From assembly GCA_964604465.1 (NCBI GenBank), contig CAZRYZ010000023.1, positions 1 through 17,883 of the forward strand: 17,883 nt of DNA, in the 5' to 3' direction. The stretch's first letter is position 1, and every line of letters begins with the position of its first letter. This stretch comes from Fluviibacter sp964604465 (GTDB taxonomy: Bacteria > Pseudomonadota > Gammaproteobacteria > Burkholderiales > Rhodocyclaceae). A program made the translations under genes and the position numbers. The notes under the pieces are model-generated. The model saw only the letters and a list, made by a program, of their open reading frames with translations, did not search any database and was not told the origin of the DNA. Below are positions 6,414-14,637 of the stretch, one piece after another.

Positions 6414-6908
6414 ATGAATACGACAGCCTCATCCGCCCCGCCCCGCCTGGGTAAGGTGCTCGTTCTGCACGGGCCCAACCTGAATCTGCTTGGTCAGCGT
6501 GAGCCCCATCTTTATGGCGCCACGACGCTGGCCGACATTGATCGTGCGCTGACCGATCGCGCCGAACGTGCTGACATCGTGCTGGAATCGTTCCAGAGTA
6601 ACCATGAAGGCGCGCTCATCGAGCGATTGCATGCGGCCCGTGGCGAAGACTTCGATTTTCTGGTGATCAACCCGGGTGGCCTGACGCACTCCAGTGTGGC
6701 ACTGCGCGATGCGGTACTCGCCTCGGATCTCTCGTTTATCGAGGTTCACCTGTCGAACGTGCACGCCCGCGAGCCGTTCCGCCAACACTCGTACTTTTCG
6801 GACAAAGCCGTCGGCACCATTACCGGACTCGGTGCCATGGGCTATCTGCTGGCGTTGGACTATATCGTTGCCGCCCTGTCCGACAACCTGGACCCCGGCA
6901 AGGCCTAA
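6414..6908 (+). CDS. aroQ: AroQ, type II 3-dehydroquinate dehydratase
   Basis: Converts 3-dehydroquinate to 3-dehydroshikimate in the shikimate pathway, in the cytoplasm. The 164-residue protein carries the full family pattern: HGPNLNLLGQREPHLYG at 19-35 with loop Arg29 and catalytic Tyr34, QSNHEG at 61-66, NPGG at 86-89, and EVHLSN at 110-115 with catalytic His112. Type II enzymes are usually near 145-150 residues; here the extra length is a polar, Ala-rich N-terminus. The ATG at 6414 is preferred over an upstream TTG at 6396; GGGAG at 6398-6402 is a usable ribosome binding site. It is followed after 69 bases by accB, the aroQ-accB-accC order common in proteobacteria. Confidence 0.95.
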   Translation: MNTTASSAPPRLGKVLVLHGPNLNLLGQREPHLYGATTLADIDRALTDRAERADIVLESFQSNHEGALIERLHAARGEDFDFLVINPGGLTHSSVALRDAVLASDLSFIEVHLSNVHAREPFRQHSYFSDKAVGTITGLGAMGYLLALDYIVAALSDNLDPGKA

Positions 6909-6977
6909 GCCAAGCCAAAGACACGCCCCTCACGGACTACTCATTCATTATCTGAAGACTTCTCTCTGGAGCCCCAC

Positions 6978-7430
6978 ATGGATCTGCGCAAACTGAAAAA
7001 ACTGATTGACCTGGTACAGGAGTCCGGCATTTCGGAACTGGAAGTCACCGAGGGTGAAGAAAAGGTGCGCATTGCCAAGCAGTTCGCCGCCGCCCCGGTC
7101 GCACACCATGTCATTGCTGCCCCGGCCCCGGTCGCTGCAGCACCCGCAGCCGCCGCCCCGGCGCCGACGGCGGCCTCAGAACCCGCCCTGCCGGCTGGCC
7201 ATATCGTGAAGAGCCCGATGGTCGGCACCTTCTACCGTGCCTCCTCGCCCGACGCCAAGGCCTTTGCCGAAGTCGGCGACAGCGTGAAGGAAGGCCAGAC
7301 CCTGTGCATTGTCGAGGCCATGAAGCTGCTCAACGAAATCGAATCGGATGCAACCGGCGTGATCAAGGCGATCCTGGTCGAGAATGGCCAACCTGTCGAG
7401 TTTGGCGAACCCCTCTTTGTGATCGGCTGA
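6978..7430 (+). CDS. accB: AccB, biotin carboxyl carrier protein of acetyl-CoA carboxylase
   Basis: Carries the biotin that shuttles carboxyl groups from AccC to the carboxyltransferase AccAD, the first step of fatty acid synthesis. The 150-residue protein has a helical N-terminus (MDLRKLKKLIDLVQESG), an Ala/Pro-rich flexible linker at about 37-72, and a C-terminal biotinyl domain with VEAMKLLNEI, in which Lys116 is biotinylated. The KSPMVGTFYR segment and the final GEPLFVIG are typical. A GGAG site at 6968-6971 lies 6 bases before the ATG. accC follows after 5 bases. In many bacteria AccB limits its own operon; nothing in the short upstream region shows this here. Confidence 0.97.
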   Translation: MDLRKLKKLIDLVQESGISELEVTEGEEKVRIAKQFAAAPVAHHVIAAPAPVAAAPAAAAPAPTAASEPALPAGHIVKSPMVGTFYRASSPDAKAFAEVGDSVKEGQTLCIVEAMKLLNEIESDATGVIKAILVENGQPVEFGEPLFVIG

Positions 7431-7435
7431 TCGCC

Positions 7436-8797
7436 ATGTTCGGAAAGATCCTGATCGCCAACCGGGGCGAGATCGCCCTACGCATCCAGCGCGCCTGTCG
7501 CCTGCTGGGCGTAAAGACCGTGGTCGTGCACTCCGAGGCCGACCGCGATGCCAAATATGTGAAGCTCGCCGACGAATCCGTCTGCATCGGGCCCGCACCT
7601 TCCAAAGACAGTTACCTCAACGTGCCGGCGATCATCTCGGCGGCCGAGGTGACCGATGCCGAGGCGATCCACCCCGGTTATGGCTTCCTTTCCGAGAATG
7701 CCGATTTTTCGGAGCGCGTAGAACAATGCGGCTTCGTCTTCATCGGTCCGCGGGCAGACACGATTCGCCTGATGGGCGACAAAGTCTCGGCCAAAGACGC
7801 CATGAAGAAGGCGGGCGTGCCCTGTGTGCCCGGCTCTGAAGGCGCCCTACCGGATGACCACAAGGAAATTATCCGCACGGCCCGGGAGATCGGTTACCCG
7901 GTCATCATCAAAGCTGCGGGCGGCGGCGGTGGCCGCGGTATGCGCGTGGTGCATACCGAAGCGGCACTCATCAACGCCGTACAGATGACCAAGCAGGAAG
8001 CCCAAACCGCTTTCGGCAACCCGACCGTGTACATGGAAAAGTTTCTGGAGAATCCGCGCCACGTGGAAATTCAGGTGCTGGCCGACACCCACGGCAACGC
8101 CATCTACCTGGGTGAACGCGATTGCTCGATGCAACGTCGTCACCAGAAGGTGATTGAAGAAGCACCTGCGCCGGGGATCCCCGAAAAGCTGATCGAGAAG
8201 ATTGGTGAGCGCTGCGCCGAGGCCTGTCGCAAGATCGGTTATCGCGGCGCGGGCACCTTCGAATTCCTCTACGAAAATGGCGAGTTTTACTTCATCGAAA
8301 TGAACACGCGCGTCCAGGTGGAGCACCCCGTCACAGAATTGATCACCGGGGTCGATATCGTGCAGGAGCAGATCCGCATTGCTGCCGGCGAAAAGCTGCG
8401 CTACCGCCAGAAGGATATCGAGTTCCGCGGCCACGCCATCGAGTGCCGCATCAATGCCGAAGATCCATACACCTTCATCCCGTCACCGGGCACCATCACG
8501 GCCTGGCACACGCCCGGCGGCCCTGGCATCCGTGTCGACTCGCACGTCTACGCCGGCTACAAGGTACCACCGCATTACGATTCGATGATCGGCAAGCTGA
8601 TCTCCTACGGCGAAACCCGTGAGCAGGCGATCCGCAAAATGCGCATCGCTCTATCAGAAATGCTGGTGGAAGGCATCAAGACCAACATTCCACTGCACCA
8701 CGAGCTGATGCGCGACAAGGGCTTCGTGGATGGTGGTGCCAGCATCCACTATCTGGAACACATGCTGGCCGAGAAAAAAGAAGTCGAGCGCAAGTAA
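7436..8797 (+). CDS. accC: AccC, biotin carboxylase subunit of acetyl-CoA carboxylase
   Basis: ATP-grasp enzyme that carboxylates biotin on AccB with bicarbonate and ATP. The 453-residue protein keeps the E. coli numbering through the N-terminal half: MFGKILIANRGEIA start, Lys116 in MGDKVSAK, Lys159 before the glycine-rich loop AAGGGGGRGMR (160-170), and later the EMNTRVQVEHPVTE catalytic segment. The frame is open further upstream in antiphase to accB, but the ATG at 7436 gives the exact family start and lies 5 bases after the accB stop. It ends with TAA directly before the GTG of prmA, so translation may be coupled. Confidence 0.97.
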   Translation: MFGKILIANRGEIALRIQRACRLLGVKTVVVHSEADRDAKYVKLADESVCIGPAPSKDSYLNVPAIISAAEVTDAEAIHPGYGFLSENADFSERVEQCGFVFIGPRADTIRLMGDKVSAKDAMKKAGVPCVPGSEGALPDDHKEIIRTAREIGYPVIIKAAGGGGGRGMRVVHTEAALINAVQMTKQEAQTAFGNPTVYMEKFLENPRHVEIQVLADTHGNAIYLGERDCSMQRRHQKVIEEAPAPGIPEKLIEKIGERCAEACRKIGYRGAGTFEFLYENGEFYFIEMNTRVQVEHPVTELITGVDIVQEQIRIAAGEKLRYRQKDIEFRGHAIECRINAEDPYTFIPSPGTITAWHTPGGPGIRVDSHVYAGYKVPPHYDSMIGKLISYGETREQAIRKMRIALSEMLVEGIKTNIPLHHELMRDKGFVDGGASIHYLEHMLAEKKEVERK

Positions 8798-9715
8798 GTG
8801 GTCGCTGATGCAACCTGGGTGAACGCCCGCATTATTGCGGACGCCCAGCAGGCTGAGGCACTCGGCGATGCCTTGATGGAGGCCGGCGCCCTGTCGGTCA
8901 CCGTTGAGGATGCCGATGCGGGCACTCCCGCCGAGACCCCGCAGTATGGCGAGCCCGGCATGGAAACGCACACGGCGTGGGCGCGCTCGGTGCTGTCGGC
9001 GCTCTTTGATGCCAAGGATCCGGTTCGCGACATTGTGGCTGACTGTGCCGCCGCGTTGGGCGTTGATGCCGAGCTGACGATCGAAGACGTTCCGGAAACC
9101 GACTGGGTTCGTGCGACACAGGCGCAGTTTGACCCGATTCCCATCGGTGGCCCGCTGTGGATCGTTCCCAGCTGGCATACCCCACCCGACACAAGCGATA
9201 CGGCCATTAATCTGGTGCTCGACCCCGGGCTGGCCTTTGGCACGGGTAGCCACCCGACCACACGCATGTGCCTGCAGTGGCTGGTGCGCGAACGTCCTTC
9301 GGGGCAAATCCTGGATTACGGTTGTGGTTCCGGTATTCTGGCCATAGCCGCGGCCAAGCTGGGCGCCCGGGAGGTGGTCGGTGTCGATATCGACCCACAA
9401 GCGGTTCGCTCGGCACATGACAACGCCGCTACCAATGGCGTGAGCGCGGCCTTCTTTGATGCCAGTGACAAACTGCCCGCCCCTTACGACGCCCAAACTT
9501 ATGACGTGGTGCTGGCCAATATTCTGGCCAATCCGCTTCGGATTCTGGCGCCGGCACTGACGGCACGCCTCAAACCCGGCGCATCCCTGGTACTGGCCGG
9601 CCTGCTGGCCGAACAGGCCGAAGAACTGATCGGCATCTACCGCCCCTGGCTGGAGATGCAGGTCGCCGATACGCAGGAAGGCTGGAGCCTCCTGGTGGGT
9701 CGGCGCCCCAACTAA
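8798..9715 (+). CDS. prmA: PrmA, ribosomal protein L11 methyltransferase
   Basis: SAM-dependent enzyme that trimethylates ribosomal protein L11. The 305-residue protein (family about 290-300) has the N-terminal L11-recognition domain (EAGALSVTVEDADAGT at about 28-43), the linker motif DPGLAFGTGSHPTT at 142-155, SAM motif I LDYGCGSGI at 172-180 followed by GVDIDP, and the NIL motif at 241-243 (VVLANILANPL). The start is uncertain: the frame opens with GTG at 8798 immediately after the accC TAA, and no ATG is available near the family start; no good ribosome binding site is visible, which fits coupling to accC. Placement of prmA after accC is common in proteobacteria. Confidence 0.94.
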   Translation: MVADATWVNARIIADAQQAEALGDALMEAGALSVTVEDADAGTPAETPQYGEPGMETHTAWARSVLSALFDAKDPVRDIVADCAAALGVDAELTIEDVPETDWVRATQAQFDPIPIGGPLWIVPSWHTPPDTSDTAINLVLDPGLAFGTGSHPTTRMCLQWLVRERPSGQILDYGCGSGILAIAAAKLGAREVVGVDIDPQAVRSAHDNAATNGVSAAFFDASDKLPAPYDAQTYDVVLANILANPLRILAPALTARLKPGASLVLAGLLAEQAEELIGIYRPWLEMQVADTQEGWSLLVGRRPN

Positions 9716-9752
9716 TTTCCGTTTTTAATTCCGCGTCCTGAACGACACCCTT

Positions 9753-10691
9753 ATGAGCACATCCACCCTGATCTGCGGCTCCCTGGCCTTCGACAACATC
9801 ATGGTCTTCAATGGCCGTTTCCGCGAACAGATTCTGCCCGAGCAGATTCATATCCTGAACGTGGCATTCCTCGTGCCCGAGATGCGGCGCGAATTCGGCG
9901 GTTGTGCCGGCAACATCGCCTATGCCCTGCACAGCCTAGGCGGCAACGCTGAAATCATGGCCACCGTCGGCGATGACGGCATTCCCTATCTGGATCGACT
10001 CGATGCGCGAGGGTTGTCGCGCAAGTATGTGAAGAAGGTACCGGGCACCTTTACGGCACAGGCCTTCATCACCACCGACCTAGACGATAACCAGATCACC
10101 GCGTTTCACCCCGGCGCCATGGGTCAGGCCCACCTCAACGAGGTGACGCACGCCGACAACATCGGTCTCGGGATCGTAGCGCCGGATGGGCGTGATGCCA
10201 TGATTGAACATGCCCGCCAGTTCGCGGCGGCAAATATTCCATTTATCTTCGATCCGGGTCAGGGGCTGCCGATGTTTGATGGCAATGACCTGAAGCAGTT
10301 TCTATCACTAGCCACCTACGCCTGCGTGAATGACTATGAAGCGCAAATGCTTTGCGAACGCACGGGTCAGAGTCTGGAAGAACTTGCCGGGACCGTGGCA
10401 GCACTGATCGTGACGCGTGGCGGCGAAGGGGCCTGGATCTTTACCGGCGGCCAGCGGATTGACATTGAAACCGTCCAACCCGAGGCCATTATCGACCCAA
10501 CAGGTTGTGGTGATGCCTTCCGTGGCGGGTTGCTCTTCGGTCTGGCCAATGGCTATGACTGGCAAAAGGCCGGGCGACTGGCTTCGCTGATGGGCTCCAT
10601 CAAGATTGCCCATGCCGGTCCGCAAAACTACCAGGTCGACTTTGCCCAGGTCGCGCGCCGCTTTGAGGCCGCGTTCGGCGAACCGCTGTAA
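9753..10691 (+). CDS. PfkB-family kinase of the AdoK/CbhK (adenosine kinase-like) subgroup
   Basis: Ribokinase-fold kinase. The 312-residue protein has PfkB signature 1 around FGGCAGNIA (48-56) and signature 2 DPTGCGDAF, with catalytic base Asp254. The segments GRFREQILPE (21-30), FHPGAMGQA and VNDYEAQML closely resemble the mycobacterial adenosine kinase often annotated CbhK (comparison from memory), so adenosine is a likely substrate, but other nucleosides or sugars are possible. The ATG at 9753 is 37 bases after prmA and has no evident ribosome binding site. In relatives a zinc-ribbon (DUF3426) gene often sits between prmA and this gene; there is no room for one here. The acyltransferase follows after 8 bases. 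Confidence 0.88.
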   Translation: MSTSTLICGSLAFDNIMVFNGRFREQILPEQIHILNVAFLVPEMRREFGGCAGNIAYALHSLGGNAEIMATVGDDGIPYLDRLDARGLSRKYVKKVPGTFTAQAFITTDLDDNQITAFHPGAMGQAHLNEVTHADNIGLGIVAPDGRDAMIEHARQFAAANIPFIFDPGQGLPMFDGNDLKQFLSLATYACVNDYEAQMLCERTGQSLEELAGTVAALIVTRGGEGAWIFTGGQRIDIETVQPEAIIDPTGCGDAFRGGLLFGLANGYDWQKAGRLASLMGSIKIAHAGPQNYQVDFAQVARRFEAAFGEPL

Positions 10692-10699
10692 GTTCAATC

Positions 10700-11464
10700 G
10701 TGGCCGCAGCCCGCACACCTGCCTGCTTGCGCTTTGCACGTGGCGTGCGGGTCATCGTGCATCTGCTTGGCGGCCTGTGCTGGGTGCTTCTGGCCTTCCC
10801 CTTCTTCTCACTAGAACGCCGTCGCTGGGTACGCACACGCTGGTCGCAGGAACTCCTCTGCCATTTCGGCTTCACCCTCAAGACCGAAGGCGCTCTATCC
10901 GCCAACCCCGGCCTGATCGCGGCCAATCATGTGAGCTGGATCGACATCTTTGCCGTGAATGCCCTGACGCCGGTCGCCTTTGTGTCTAAAGACGATGTGA
11001 CCCACTGGCCCATTATTGGCACGCTGGCACGCCATAACGAGACGATCTTTCTCCAACGCGGTAGCCGGGGGCACGCCCACACCATCGGCAGGGCGATGGC
11101 CCAGCGTCTGGAAGACGGGAGCTGGCTGGCGGTTTTTCCTGAAGGCACCACGACCGATGGCACTCACCTGCACCCGTTTCATGCAGCGTTGCTGCAGCCG
11201 GCAATTGATGCCCGCGTGCCGGTCACACCGGTTGCTTTGAGCTATGAAGATGCCGATGGGCAACGCTCACTTCTACCCGCATATACTGGCGACACCTCGT
11301 TATGGGAAAGCTTCTGCCGCATTCTCTCGGCACGCCACCTGGTAATCCGGATCACCATTGGCCAGCCCATCCAGATTGAAGCCGAAAACCTACCGGGCAA
11401 CCAGGGGCGCAAACGGCTCGCCCAGTCGCTGCACGACCAAATCGAAACAGCGCTCTATTCCTGA
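10700..11464 (+). CDS. PlsC-type 1-acyl-glycerol-3-phosphate (lyso-phospholipid) acyltransferase
   Basis: Membrane-bound acyltransferase of the LPLAT family, probably adding the second acyl chain to lysophosphatidic acid or a related lysolipid. The 254-residue protein has an N-terminal hydrophobic segment (about 16-36), the HX4D active site NHVSWID with His77 and Asp82, an IFLQRGSR segment that fits the usual substrate-binding block, and FPEGTT at 146-151. The start is GTG at 10700, 8 bases after the kinase stop. The gene ends 10 bases inside the end of the convergent glycosyltransferase gene. Alternatives are ornithine-lipid OlsA or another lysolipid acyltransferase; the sequence does not decide. 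Confidence 0.88.
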   Translation: MAAARTPACLRFARGVRVIVHLLGGLCWVLLAFPFFSLERRRWVRTRWSQELLCHFGFTLKTEGALSANPGLIAANHVSWIDIFAVNALTPVAFVSKDDVTHWPIIGTLARHNETIFLQRGSRGHAHTIGRAMAQRLEDGSWLAVFPEGTTTDGTHLHPFHAALLQPAIDARVPVTPVALSYEDADGQRSLLPAYTGDTSLWESFCRILSARHLVIRITIGQPIQIEAENLPGNQGRKRLAQSLHDQIETALYS

Positions 11465-12225
11465 CCAGCCTGCCGACGGAGATCTCGCAGTTTCGCGTAT
11501 TTCATGAAACTGTTTTGGCAGCCGATGACGATGTGCACAAATCCGGGCACACCATCCCGCCAACCGCCCCGCAGCAACCAGAACTTGAGGAAGCGGGTAA
11601 TTGGCGACAGCACCATGCGCGCCAGCGGTGCTGCCTCGTTACGCGCTAGCGCCCGTTCAGCGGCCAGCGAGGTGTAGCGGTTCTGCTTGTCCAGATAGAC
11701 CTTCAGGTCGTCTGCCGAGTAATGCAACAAATCCCCCTCCAGCGTCCGGGGCGGCACATCACTTAAAACATGTTCGTGCACGATGTCGTCGGACCAGCGG
11801 GCCGAGTCGCGGCGGAAGAGCCGGGTGTTGAAGTCCGGATAGCCTTCACCGTGTTTGAGCGGGCGCCCCATGAAGACATTACAACGGGCGAACCGATACA
11901 CCGGGTAAACGGGCAAAGCATCACCGAACGCCTGAACAATGCTCCGGGACAACACCGGCGACAAGGTCTCATCTGCATCCAGGCAAAGCACCCAGTCATT
12001 CTTGGCCAGGCTGACCGCATAAGCCTTCTGCGGTCCAAATCCGGCCCACCCATGCGTCACCATCCGGGCACCGAATTCCGCTGCAATGGCCGCTGTTTCG
12101 TCGGTACTACCGGAGTCCACGACCACAATATCGTCAGCAAAGGGCACAGAGGCCAGAACATCCCGCAAACGCGGGCCCGCATTCAACGTGATCAGGACGA
12201 GCGAGAGCGGTAATTTTCGGGACAT
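11455..12225 (-). CDS. Family 2 glycosyltransferase, WaaE/KdtX-like (LPS core)
   Basis: GT-A fold glycosyltransferase of 256 residues, likely adding a sugar to the inner LPS core. The N-terminus LSLVLITLNAG, the DSGSTD block with Asp37, and the metal-binding LDADE (DAD at 83-85) are those of family GT2. The later parts FNTRLFRRD, HEHV and the basic C-terminus GGWRDGVPGFVHIVIG resemble the WaaE/KdtX group (beta-1,4-glucosyltransferase to heptose I), an inference supported by waaC next door. The frame runs upstream to 12486, but the ATG at 12225 gives the family start; the extension would be antisense to waaC. It is divergent from waaC (61 bases between starts) and overlaps the acyltransferase end by 10 bases. 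Confidence 0.87.
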   Translation of the reverse strand: MSRKLPLSLVLITLNAGPRLRDVLASVPFADDIVVVDSGSTDETAAIAAEFGARMVTHGWAGFGPQKAYAVSLAKNDWVLCLDADETLSPVLSRSIVQAFGDALPVYPVYRFARCNVFMGRPLKHGEGYPDFNTRLFRRDSARWSDDIVHEHVLSDVPPRTLEGDLLHYSADDLKVYLDKQNRYTSLAAERALARNEAAPLARMVLSPITRFLKFWLLRGGWRDGVPGFVHIVIGCQNSFMKYAKLRDLRRQAGQE

Positions 12226-12254
12226 AGCACCAAGTATGGTCAAATTCGGGCAGA

Positions 12255-12260
12255 TATAAT
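12255..12260 (+). promoter_or_regulatory. Likely -10 box of the waaC-waaA promoter
   Basis: A perfect TATAAT lies in the 61-base space between the divergent glycosyltransferase and waaC, 26 bases before the waaC ATG. No good -35 is seen at 16-18 bases upstream, so the promoter would be weak or need an activator. The match alone is modest evidence; its location in front of waaC supports it. Confidence 0.5.
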
Positions 12261-12286
12261 GCGGCAATGACGCGAGATTATCACTA

Positions 12287-13288
12287 ATGCAGCCCGGGCT
12301 TTCCGATCCGCCCCGTTTTCTGCTGATGAAAACCTCATCGCTGGGCGATGTGCTGCACAATCTCGCCGTGGTGAGCGACCTGCGGCGCGTCTTCCCCGAT
12401 GCCCAGATCGACTGGTGTGTCGAAGCACCCTTTGCAGAAATTCCGCTCTGGCACAACGGGGTTCGCCGCGTCATTCCCGTAGCCATCCGGCGTTGGCGTA
12501 AGAACCTTCTGAGCAGCGATACCTGGAGCGAAATTCGACTGGCAGTGAGTGCGCTCCGAACGGAACGTTACGATGCCATCATCGACACCCAGGGACTCGT
12601 ACGCAGCGTGTTGCTGGGTCAGCTTGCGCACGGGCCCGTGTACGGCCAGAACCGGCATGAGGCCCGCGAAGCCCTCTCCGGACTCCTGGTCACGCACCCT
12701 CTAGGGGTGCCCTATGCACTGCATGCGGTGGAGCGTTATCGAACGATTGCGGCCACCGCTCTCGGCTATACCGACCGGCTGCCGGATCTGCCGCTTGACT
12801 TTGGTCTGAAGGATCGCTTCCCTGCCCAGCCGGGCAACGAGGTCTTTCTATTTACCAACACCAGTCGCGACAAGAAGCTCTGGCCCGAGGCCTACTGGAT
12901 CACCGTGGGTCGCCAACTCCGCCAATCAGGTCTGGTACCAGTCTTCACCGCAGGCAACGAGCTGGAGTCTGCCCGTTCGCAACGCATCGCTCAGGGGATT
13001 GCCGAAGGTGATGGTACTGAACCGGGCGAGGTTATGTTCCGCCCCACCCTGACGCAACTGACCGAGCGCCTGTCCAAGGCCCGTCTTTGCTTAGGCGTCG
13101 ACACCGGTTTCACACATATTGCCTGCGCCCTGGAAATTCCGACGATCGCCATCTTTACCGATACCGATCCCGAATTGGCGGGTGGGTTCGGCCTGGGACA
13201 ACGCGCTACCTTCGGGCACCTCGATACCATCCCGCCCGTGGAAGACGTTACCGGCCAATTGCAACGCTGGGGCTTTCTGCCCGCATAA
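12287..13288 (+). CDS. waaC: WaaC, LPS heptosyltransferase I
   Basis: GT9-family enzyme that adds the first L-glycero-D-manno-heptose to Kdo2-lipid A on the cytoplasmic face of the inner membrane. The 333-residue protein has the N-terminal MKTSSLGDVLH motif (residues 14-24) with the conserved catalytic-type Asp21, NTSRDKKLWPEAYW at 191-204, and the C-terminal nucleotide-sugar site GVDTGFTHIA at 270-279. KTSSLGD points to heptosyltransferase I rather than II. The ATG at 12287 gives a 13-residue lead before MKTSSLGD; the inner ATG at 12326 would cut into the first beta strand (RFLLMKT). waaA follows 31 bases later. Confidence 0.93.
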   Translation: MQPGLSDPPRFLLMKTSSLGDVLHNLAVVSDLRRVFPDAQIDWCVEAPFAEIPLWHNGVRRVIPVAIRRWRKNLLSSDTWSEIRLAVSALRTERYDAIIDTQGLVRSVLLGQLAHGPVYGQNRHEAREALSGLLVTHPLGVPYALHAVERYRTIAATALGYTDRLPDLPLDFGLKDRFPAQPGNEVFLFTNTSRDKKLWPEAYWITVGRQLRQSGLVPVFTAGNELESARSQRIAQGIAEGDGTEPGEVMFRPTLTQLTERLSKARLCLGVDTGFTHIACALEIPTIAIFTDTDPELAGGFGLGQRATFGHLDTIPPVEDVTGQLQRWGFLPA

Positions 13289-13319
13289 GCCCTATGGTTC
13301 AACCCCCCCAAATTAGCCG

Positions 13320-14621
13320 ATGACGCCCAATCAGTCTCGATGCCGCAACAAGGCGCCATGGATTTATCGCAGCCTCCTGCTGCTGGTAATTCCCTTGGCC
13401 CTGATTCGACTCTGGTGGCGCGGCAGAAAGCAGCCGGGTTATCGACAACATATTGGCGAGCGCTTTGGCTTCATCGAGATTCCTGAGGGAGGGCCTATTC
13501 TCTGGCTGCATGCCGTTTCCGTGGGTGAGACCCGTGCAGCAGAGCCTCTGGTTCACGCCCTTCTGGCAGCCTACCCGACACACCGGATACTCCTAACGCA
13601 TATGACGCCCACCGGGCGCGCCACGAGCAGCAGCCTCTACCAGGACCCTCGCATCATCATTGCCTATGTACCCTATGACCTGACGGGGGCGGTCGACCGC
13701 TTTCTCAGGCGCGTACGACCCCAGCTGGCACTATTAATGGAAACGGAAATCTGGCCGAATCTGATTCTGCGGTCGCGGCATCAGGGCGTGCCCGTCATGC
13801 TCATCAACGCGCGCCTCTCGGAACGCTCTGCCCGACGTTATGGCCACTTCAAATCACAGATCCGGCCTGTCCTGGCTGCGCTCAGTGCCACAGGCGCACA
13901 AACACCCGCCGATGCCGAACGACTGGCCTCTCTAGGAGCCTACCCCGTTAGCGTCACCGGCAATCTCAAATTTGATGTTCGCATCAATCCTGAACTGCAG
14001 GCGCTTGGGCAATCATGGCGCCGTGCCGTCGCCGACCACCGACCCGTCTGGTTGGCGGCCAGTACACGAGAGGGCGAAGAAACGATCATCATCGCGGCGC
14101 ACCGAATGCTGTGCCAGCAGCTGCCGGACAACCCACCTTTGCTCATTCTCGTGCCTAGGCATCCGCAACGCTTTGATGATGTGGCGGCACAAGTCACACG
14201 CGAAGGTCTCAGCCTTACTCGCCGCTCCCAGGGGCAGCCTCCGTCATCGTCCCAGGTCTGGCTTGGCGATTCTATGGGTGAGATGGTGGCCTACTACAGC
14301 ATGGCCGACCTGGCGGTGATTGGCGGGAGCCTCCTGCCGTTCGGCGGCCAGAATCTGATTGAGGCGGCGGCCTGTGGTGCCCCCCTGATCATCGGCCCGC
14401 ATACCTACAATTTCAAGGCGGCCGCTGAACTGGCCGAAGCCACGGGCGCCGCCCATCGTCTGCATGACGTGACGGCCGAGCTGTTGGCAGAGACGGTGGG
14501 TACACTGCTCACGGATGCCGCCTATCTGGCTCAGGCCCGCTCAGCAACCGAGCTCTTTGTCGGAAGCGCTACCGGAGCGACCGAACGCACCTGCACTCTG
14601 ATCCGGCAGGTATTGCGCTAG
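13320..14621 (+). CDS. waaA: WaaA (KdtA), 3-deoxy-D-manno-octulosonic acid transferase
   Basis: Transfers Kdo from CMP-Kdo to the lipid A precursor, the first LPS core step. The 433-residue protein has an N-terminal membrane anchor (about 15-33), the acceptor site HAVSVGE at 64-70 with catalytic Glu70, then ETEIWPN, NARLSERS, the TREGEE block, PRHPQRF, and the GGSLLPFGGQNLIEAAACG donor site. All are hallmarks of GT30. Length is normal (about 425). The lead is a little longer and more polar than in E. coli, but no better ATG is available. It ends 16 bases from the end of the convergent heptosyltransferase gene with no terminator in between. Confidence 0.96.
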   Translation: MTPNQSRCRNKAPWIYRSLLLLVIPLALIRLWWRGRKQPGYRQHIGERFGFIEIPEGGPILWLHAVSVGETRAAEPLVHALLAAYPTHRILLTHMTPTGRATSSSLYQDPRIIIAYVPYDLTGAVDRFLRRVRPQLALLMETEIWPNLILRSRHQGVPVMLINARLSERSARRYGHFKSQIRPVLAALSATGAQTPADAERLASLGAYPVSVTGNLKFDVRINPELQALGQSWRRAVADHRPVWLAASTREGEETIIIAAHRMLCQQLPDNPPLLILVPRHPQRFDDVAAQVTREGLSLTRRSQGQPPSSSQVWLGDSMGEMVAYYSMADLAVIGGSLLPFGGQNLIEAAACGAPLIIGPHTYNFKAAAELAEATGAAHRLHDVTAELLAETVGTLLTDAAYLAQARSATELFVGSATGATERTCTLIRQVLR

Positions 14622-14637
14622 CCGTTATGATCTTTAG

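Noticed and set aside
7083..7197. GC-rich repetitive stretch as a tandem repeat
   Set aside because: It codes the Ala/Pro linker of AccB, which is normal for the family; no exact repeat unit.
8654..9496. 280-codon open frame on the minus strand across accC and prmA
   Set aside because: Antisense to two conserved genes and no recognisable motifs.
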